Shown here: piece after piece, positions 57,001 through 64,000 of the stretch
Numbering within the stretch: position 1 is the first letter of the stretch
How the letters are laid out: each line of letters opens with the position of its first letter
Notes under the pieces: model-generated
The model's database searches: none
The model's input: only the letters and a program-made list of their open reading frames with translations
Told to the model about the DNA's origin: nothing
Assembly: GCA_037043455.1 (NCBI GenBank)
Contig: JAWPHD010011200.1
Location: forward strand, 1 to 64,000
DNA from: Cyrtodaria siliqua
Taxonomy: Eukaryota > Mollusca > Bivalvia > Adapedonta > Hiatellidae
DNA length: 64,000 bases
Reading direction: 5' to 3'
Program-made: the position numbers and the translations under genes

Positions 57001-58160
57001 TACTTCAACGTCTCAAATGGAATGATGAGTGGTTTTTTTATTGAGTATGAAATAAGCAAAACTACTTTTTCACATCACTCTCATTGGCATGGATGACAGC
57101 GCTAAATACATGTGGGAGGAAACCAGCATGCACAGATCCTTGTGAAAAGCTTGAGTGTCAATTAGTGTTGAGAACAAGAACTGTAGATGTAGTTCAAGAT
57201 AATCCATTCAATTTATTGTTTAATACTTGGATCCATAACAGTTGTATACCATAACCTTGTGATTTGTGAAAATGGCAGCAACGTGTCTGAAAAATAAAGA
57301 AAATGCAAACACTGAGTAGTACAACTTAAATATCTGCTGTACATGAAATACTAAAACTTGATCACTTTTAATAATATACAAAATATGTATTTTATATAGA
57401 ACCTATACAGGCAAATAAAATAAAAATTAAACCTGTGTTTACATATCATTGTCAATAAAAGTGGGCCGGAATTATTTTTAGACCACAAGAACATTAAATA
57501 AAGAAAAATCTGACTGACTGCAGGCTTAAACATATTAAAACAGATTATATTATTTGTTTACCTCAGAATAACTGATTATTATTTTATTCCCAATAAAAAG
57601 AGGAGTCAGCAGTGTATTAAGGGAGTTGGTCTGGTTTAATACAATAAACACAGACCTGTATATTTAATTAGGTCTTAGTCAATATAAAATTTACTGAAAA
57701 AGATTACCAAATGTTTGTTTTTTTAATACTGAGAACGTATGTATTGTTTATGATCCTTTTCATGCTTTAATACTGTCTCTCAGTTTCACCTTTCAAGGCA
57801 AGGTTTCCAGGTGTTTTAACTAGATTTATCTAAGAAAAATATATATTATTTGTTTGGCATTGATGTGAATGCTTCCCACACCATACAAATAAGTTCTGCT
57901 TACGAACCTCTATGAAATCCATCTTCTTTTTGTGAGCTCCTCCAACCTCACTTCATCCAACCAAGAGTCGCATTTCAGATCCAAATATGTAAGATGCAGG
58001 CATCATGTCTAATGTCTCCCTATGAAAAAAAAAATTAAACAGTGTATAAACGCATTTGCCAAATTTTCATTTGGATCTGAACATTTCGCTGAAATTAAAT
58101 AATAGATAGATAGATCTATGTATTCAATTCTTATTTCAATGTACTGTTAGCTAGAAAATG
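54090..58160. other. Long stretch without a recognisable gene (B' copy)
   Basis: Copy of 13960-18143. Lacks about 37 bp near 54594 that copy 1 has, and the 40 bp near 15260-15300. No exon found. Confidence 0.5.
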
Positions 58161-58167
58161 TGTTCAT

Positions 58168-58462
58168 TAGGGCTTTTTTCCATAAAATTGGGAGAGCTTA
58201 TTTCTCATTTTGGGAAAGATGTAAGATTTTACCAATTAAGTAAATATGACAATACTATGCTTTATTTATATTTTCAGCCAACAGTTATTATAATTACTGT
58301 TTCTCAGTCAGAACTGACTCCACAGACTTTTCTCAAATTCTGAGACACTGATGCTTTCTGATTGGCAAAATTTTCTGCCACAATTGGGGAAAAAACAGTC
58401 AAGTTTTCAACTGGGAAAGAGGCCTTTTAGAGGTCTCTGTTACATAAGGTAAAAAAGCCCTG
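58168..58462. mobile_element. CAGGG-type TIR element (B' copy)
   Basis: Copy of 18149-18479 with its first base changed to T and about 36 bp lost near the left end. Flanked by perfect ttcat repeats (58163-58167 and 58463-58467). Confidence 0.8.
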
Positions 58463-58574
58463 TTCATTGTACACAAATCACTTTAGCGGAGTCAATCACA
58501 TAAAATAGAACTGGGATGTAGTGTATATTTTGATTTTAATTGAAAACCAAGCGTTGCAGTATTTAGCATATCAT

Positions 58575-59225
58575 TTTAAGGAGGGTTGTAGATAAAATGT
58601 GCGGGAGGGACGTAGAAGAGAGGGGAAGGGGGTTGGGGATAGTGGTGGGGGCAGCATGGCCTTTTTACCAGTTTTAGGGAAGGGGCCTTTTGCTCTTAAT
58701 TGGGGGTGGAATCCATAAATGGGGAATGAAATTTCCAAGGTAAGTTTAAAAAGTGGGGAAGTCTGCATGATTTTAAAAGAAATGAGAGTGGGGAATGGGC
58801 CTTTTACAGGCCGCTGCAAATAAGGGTAAAAAGTCCAAGGGGAGGGTATGCGTCAGCTGCCTGTGGGTAAATGTCGATAAGGGGGTGGCAGGGATGTGGT
58901 TTAAGAATTGCTGTGTCCCATGGCCATGCAGCATATGTGGGGTTTGACACTGGCCATTACAGGCATACCATAAGGTGTACCCCTTCACAGGGTTCAGGGC
59001 TGAGGGTCTCCCAGCGGTTTTGGGGAACAAGGAAACATGACCATTTATTTTTGGGAAACAATGGAACATTGTATGTTATTGGTAATATTTTTGAGGAACA
59101 TTGGAAACATATTTTTGGGGAACAAAGCAAAATGTTTTGGGGATCACCGGGTCGTATTGTCAGGGAACAAGGGAACATGGACCACCCCTGGGAGGGCCTC
59201 AGGTCTATGACTACAGGTCTTTCTA
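58575..59225. repeat. G-rich low-complexity region (B' copy)
   Basis: Copy of 18593-19230. Confidence 0.6.
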
Positions 59226-59252
59226 TACAAACAAGAATGATTCTGAGAGAGG

Positions 59253-59401
59253 AATCATATGAATAATTCAATGAAATCAACATCTGTCACGGCTGATCCA
59301 GTTCTGTTTACTATTTACAGTTTGCTCTCAGAATCATATGAATGATTCAATGAAATTAACATCTGTCACGGCTGATCCAGTTCTGTTTACTATTTACAGT
59401 G
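59253..59401. repeat. 79-bp direct duplication (B' copy)
   Basis: Copy of 19265-19412; two scattered differences have arisen between the units. Confidence 0.85.
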
Positions 59402-60399
59402 TGTCAACATTAACACCATCGACGACGATGTGCTTGGCAAATTTCAAGAAAACACTGCATAAACAAACGAAAAAAAGAGTTGTACATGTACACATTTGAA
59501 CTCACGTGTTATTTGCCTGCAGAGTTCTAAGACAGTCAACTGTTTCCTTCATTACGTTAACCTGTGTATATTTCCAATTGTTTATCCCAGCGTGTACACC
59601 CGACATCAGATATCGCTTTCAAAACTCAGTGGATTCAACGTTTACTAACGTGTAAACACATTCTACGTATTGATGACGTATTCCAAAACTGACATTTTAC
59701 AAAAAGTGTTCCCTCCTGTAAACTAGGTACGCGTAAAATTGATAACTGCGGTTTGAATCGACGTTTTTTGACAAAAAGAAAATGGCGGCGTTTTGTGATT
59801 TTTTTAATGAAATAGTCCGGCAACACTAAAAAAATAATCCCTGTCGCGGAGTATCAAAATGATCAAAAAAGCTGAATAATTAATTCCTGGCGTTCCCACA
59901 GACTCTTGTACGTTTATTTACAACATGACGTAACGCAAACGTCGAATTTAAGCGCGTGAAAAAACGCGCGAATAAATTGTGCTAATCGCTAGTGGGCGCT
60001 TTAATTGGCCTCATCTGCCCAGACCGATATCTGCAAGTAAGACATATGCATGATACGGTCTAGCTGGCCGAGACTAACCATTCAATGGCCAGCGGCGTAT
60101 GGTCCCAGTTTCAATAATATATATATATGATAGTCAGATCTAAAAATACAGTGAATTTATTACATTTCTATGGATACAAGATTGAGATTTCTCAGCGATG
60201 GCATAGTCATGATCGTTAATTATTATTAAATCCGAACTCAAAAATAAATGTGACGTTGAGTTAAGACGTTAATAAAGTGTTGCTGACGTCCACGTCATCC
60301 GTCGATAAGTTCAGTTACACGACAATTAGGTTAAAAGCATACAAACACTGATTTAAATTGTGACAAATATATTATTCAACTGCTGGGTTTAATTGAAAA
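59402..60399. other. Unannotated stretch (B' copy)
   Basis: Copy of 19413-20417. No gene. Confidence 0.5.
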
Positions 60400-60514
60400 A
60401 TCATTCACTCGATGGTAAATGTGTTTTTTTCACTCACGCTTGTTCGTGAACAAAAACACAAAAACAATTCTACCATCTCAAAGTATTCCCATTATTTATT
60501 TTTTCAGTGAATGA
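60400..60514. repeat. Foldback hairpin (B' copy)
   Basis: Copy of 20418-20533. Confidence 0.6.
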
Positions 60515-61158
60515 ACACATCTGCCAAAGGCCTTAAAACTCATTTAAGAATCCAGTAAAATTCGCTATCAGCATGATCAGTCTGAGCTAAATAAAATCGA
60601 TATTCCTGACGAATTCTCCGATTTTTGCTGACATTTGTTTATATAATATTTGTCTAGTACACGTATAATTAATTATGAATGAAAACATGAAATGTGTAAT
60701 AAATTTAAACTTTCTTTGTTGATAACAAATCGGCGCAGATCCTTACCGGATGTCGTCCAGAATCACTCCCCAGTGTGACGTCCTTTCCTGAGTGACTTGA
60801 CATTGAAAACAACACTACTGTACACTTATCATGCTTATAATGAAACACTAGAAATGCTAAATATTCCTGTTTAATGTATCACGGACTGATACTTATGTGA
60901 CAGGCTAAGTTATGTTTTCCATAAAAGAGATAGGAGGAAGCCATTTTGAGTTTATCCCGACATATCATACATTCATTTTAACATTTTACAATAAGTCATA
61001 ACGACGCATGAGCGAAACGTTTAAATAATAAATTGTAAATCAGTGTAACGATACATTTTACAATTTTCAACTAACATAATAGTCTAGAATATCACTTACA
61101 TATAGAAGTGGGCTGATAATGTGTGCTGATTATAGTATTGGACAGGAGCGTATATATA

Positions 61159-62075
61159 CTGAAAGGAAAAAGAAACGCAGGGTGCGTATTTCCGCTATAT
61201 ATTGTATGTTTAATATGCTACTGCCAATCGAATGGTACAGGGCGACATTAGGCCTGTCCTTTTAGAAAGAAGGTTTAAACAGCACTGAACACACCAATGG
61301 TTACTCCTTTAAAGTTTCATTATCGTCAGAAAGCGCATTTGGCTCAAGCAGGTGAGCAGACTTAGGCTTTAAATGTTGCAGTCACTTAAAGACATCACAC
61401 CAGAATCAAAAGATCACGGACACTTTACATCTAGAGACGATCACAAACTTGTTAATCCTCTACTGTGGAAAATATTTATTGAGGCCCTGACATAAATTTA
61501 TATAAAACTACAATGTGCAATGTTTCTTTACAATTGATAAATGTTCATTTTACTGTTTCGAATAGAAACATTAAAATATGGCAGATTAAAAAGGTAAAAT
61601 CAGCAAATTCAAAACTAAAAAAATTGAAATTAAATCGTATTGGTACTGTTACACATACAATTTAGAAATCGGATTTAAAATTGTTTGTCGGGGCCTTATA
61701 ATATAACGGTACATACCAATCTCCAATTTTGCATGAATTTCTCGTACTTCTCACAATGCATGAAAAAAACAATCATAATTATGCCCCCAATATTTCTGTA
61801 GGATGGATTAGGCTGATGGGATGTCTTTAACATTAAATAAGTACTGAACTGGCTCAATTTTTCAAAGAGGAACTTCAGCATTTATGAATTTCTTGTTACA
61901 ACGTGTACTGTGATTAAAACGTCTACAACATCACAGTTGTGTCCTTTCTCTAACTAACTGCACTTTTTTTTTACCAAACATCTTGGGATTTCCTTGGAAT
62001 ATATATGGAATTAAGTGTGCATTATATGCAATATATAGCGGAAATACGCACGCTGCGTTTCTTTTTTTCTTTCAG
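61159..62075. mobile_element. 917-bp young TIR element, B' only
   Basis: Inverted ends of about 46 bp: CTGAAAGGAAAAAGAAACGC at 61159 and its near-complement ending GCGTTTCTTTTTTTCTTTCAG at 62075 pair on through tatttccgctatatattg. TA lies on both sides (61157-61158, 62076-62077). There is no transposase frame; the longest frame is 61 codons. Block B lacks it and reads gtatataatgatgtactt at the site (about 21492-21509). An eroded relative lies about 45 bp to its right. TA flanks suggest a Tc1/mariner-type mobiliser. Confidence 0.85.
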
Positions 62076-62121
62076 TATATGTACTTATATATACATATGC
62101 TTAATATGTACTAGTATATGT

Positions 62122-62602
62122 ATGTTCATAAAAGGAGACGCATTTGGGGAATTTCCACTATGTATTGTATGTGCAATATGCTGCTGTTAATCGAATGGTA
62201 TATGAATACGTAAGACCTTTCCTTTCGGAAAAAAAGCTAAAACAATACATAACCATGATAACACAGCAAATACATAAACCTTCAAAGTGTCATTCTTGAC
62301 AGAGTACGCGTTTGCTTCAAGCATTGAGCAAATTTAGGATGCAATATCTTGCAAATTCTTTACGTTAGGTACAGTACTTACTGAATGGCTCAGTTTTTCG
62401 AGGAGGAACTTCAACATTTGTGAATTTCTTGTGTGCTGTGATTAAAACGTCTACAACATCACAGTTGTGTCCTTTCTCTAACTAACTGCAACTTTTTTTT
62501 ACAAAACATCTTGGGATTTCTTTGGAATATTATGTGGAATTAAGTGTGCATTATATACAAATTAATATATAGCGGATATTCCCGATTTGCGTTTCTCTAC
62601 AG
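62122..62602. mobile_element. Old, eroded TIR element (B' copy)
   Basis: Copy of 21549-22037; lacks a short piece (ttacaatg) near 62430. Confidence 0.65.
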
Positions 62603-62849
62603 TATACATTTAAAACTACAACACTTTTCTGAACTTTATAAGCACATATTGCCAACATTTTGACATCATGATCATGTTTTGATTTAAGTAAAAATTACTT
62701 TGATTCCTAGCGTCCCATTACATATATCGTACAAAAACCAGCGCCAGTTATGCCGATTGAAAAAGTCGTAACACATGTTGAATAAATATTACAATTCGTT
62801 GACAAAGTTAAAATTAAAACCTAGTCTTCACTCCATTTCAATATAAAAC

Positions 62850-63306
62850 TATGGTGGCATATAACTGCCGTCGAGATAATTTAGTCGCGATACTTTTTTC
62901 AGCTATTGACGACTTTTAAGCCCTTATAATTCGACTTATAAGAACAAAGTCTAGATAAGTATCACTACAAACTTTTAACCATGAAGTCATGATAATGCGA
63001 TTAAGTGATATGCTCGATTAATATGTCGCGTTAGTTGTTAATCTTCGGATCACTCGGATTTTAAGGGAGAGGATAGACTGCCTCACTGCGCAAGTCCCGT
63101 TTCACTCAATGCTGTGTAGCAGTCTAACTTGACTGTCATTCCAGAGCAGTATCGCGACTCTACGGCGAGTTAGCAAAGACATTGATCAAGATATTTTTCG
63201 GAGTAGTTTTTCTTATAAGTCGACTTATAAGGGCTTAAAAGTCGTACTAATAGCTGAAAAAAGTATCGCGACTAAATTACCACGACGGCAGTTAGATGCC
63301 AATATA
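62850..63306. mobile_element. Foldback TIR element, fuller copy
   Basis: Copy of 22285-22635 with a longer right arm: agtcgacttataagggctta and aaaagtcgt pair with the left arm, giving about 100 bp of inverted ends. caaaac follows at 63307-63312. The terminal bases are less perfect than in B (gccaatata for gccaccata). Confidence 0.8.
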
Positions 63307-63856
63307 CAAAACAAAGCAGCGTTACTAGTAAACATAATACTACATACAACCACTAAGACATTATTTCCAATAGGAATTTAATTTCTATTTTTCTCGGAAA
63401 TGTCAAAGCCAGAAATATAATGTGTCATTAAAAAATAGCGAAACCTTAATTGCAGTATAGCACAATATGGTCCATTGTTGTATAAAGCAAATGTTGCGTT
63501 CCAATAACATGTTTGGGTTATTATATTAGGATGTAGCTGCGATGTAACTCCTTGTGATGTTAAGGGATGGGCATGAACTGTAAATTGTGAATAATTATAA
63601 TCTCGCGTGTACTCTCTCCCTGGTGTGTTTGATGCATAAAAATCCATATCAGATAGGGAATTAAACATTACCAGAGGGTAACAATTCTGCAAGATCTAAA
63701 CAAAGTGATTTTGATTTGAATGACATCGTTGTTCTGTGACAATGAATATATATGACATTCAAGTCCGGGCAAGAATGTCTTGATGCATTCCCGGGAAATA
63801 TAGTATGTTTTTAAATTGTGTTAGAAATGTATACATACCGCTGTTATCTGATATCT

Positions 63857-64000
63857 ATGTGGAGTTAGTGGTCCAGTGTTAGAGCGCCGAACTCAAGATC
63901 GAGAGGTCGTGGGTTCGATCCTCTCCTCGGCAACGTTATTTATCCTTGAGCAAGCTAATCAATCCACATTGCTTAGTACTGGTTCTACCAAGGAAGCCAT
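63857..64000 (+). mobile_element. tRNA-derived SINE, family 2 (B' copy, cut by window end)
   Basis: Copy of 23165-23304. A box changed to TGGTCCAGTGT (63869-63879); B box GGTTCGATCC (63912-63921). Confidence 0.75.

Larger units (their letters stand above)
50355..64000. repeat. Block B', second copy
   Basis: Second copy of 9530-23304, same orientation, running off the right edge of the window. It lacks the 356-bp element, the 290-bp duplication and the rRNA fragment, and has a 917-bp element and a ~51-bp insert of its own. Confidence 0.95.

Overview
This window looks like AT-rich nuclear DNA from an invertebrate, most likely a bivalve or other mollusc. The basis is the repeat content: Penelope-like retroelement (PLE) remnants, three tRNA-derived SINE families, pearl/HINE-type elements with ~160-bp internal repeats, many small terminal-inverted-repeat (TIR) elements, and a piece of metazoan 18S rRNA. 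I see no intact host gene. The best gene-like object is a broken two-exon gene for a Cys-rich protein, present twice.

The main structure is a large duplication. Block A (1-9523) followed by block B (9530 to at least 23304) is repeated as A' (25766-34999) and B' (50355-64000). In the second copy, A' and B' are separated by 15,355 bp (35000-50354). In the first copy the same point is a 6-bp junction, aagacg (9524-9529). The copies are close: one gap-free 342-bp stretch differs at 6 sites. They also differ by many insertions and deletions. This can be a real tandem duplication of a ~25.8-kb unit with a 15-kb deletion or insertion, or two divergent haplotypes placed end to end by the assembler. 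Sequence alone does not decide this.

Blocks A/A' are a graveyard of one PLE family. Reverse-transcriptase (RT) pseudogenes lie at 7524-8683 and 33031-34156, and many copies of the element's 3' tail lie in both orientations, some directly facing each other. A 69-bp tandem repeat has about five copies in A and one in A'.

Blocks B/B' hold the broken two-exon gene at their left edge, then SINEs, TIR elements and foldback elements. B alone carries a 356-bp CAGTG-ended element, a 290-bp tandem duplication and a 127-bp fragment of the 18S rRNA V4 region. B' alone carries a 917-bp TIR element beside an older relative.

The copy-2-only segment holds the longest PLE (coding part 36285-37985, minus strand), a 45-bp-arm perfect palindrome, a gag-like N-terminal fragment, a cluster of pearl/HINE-type elements (43405-49412), a 737-bp TIR element with a SINE nested in it, and a short candidate first exon (42716-42757). 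All assignments are from reading the sequence; no database search was possible.
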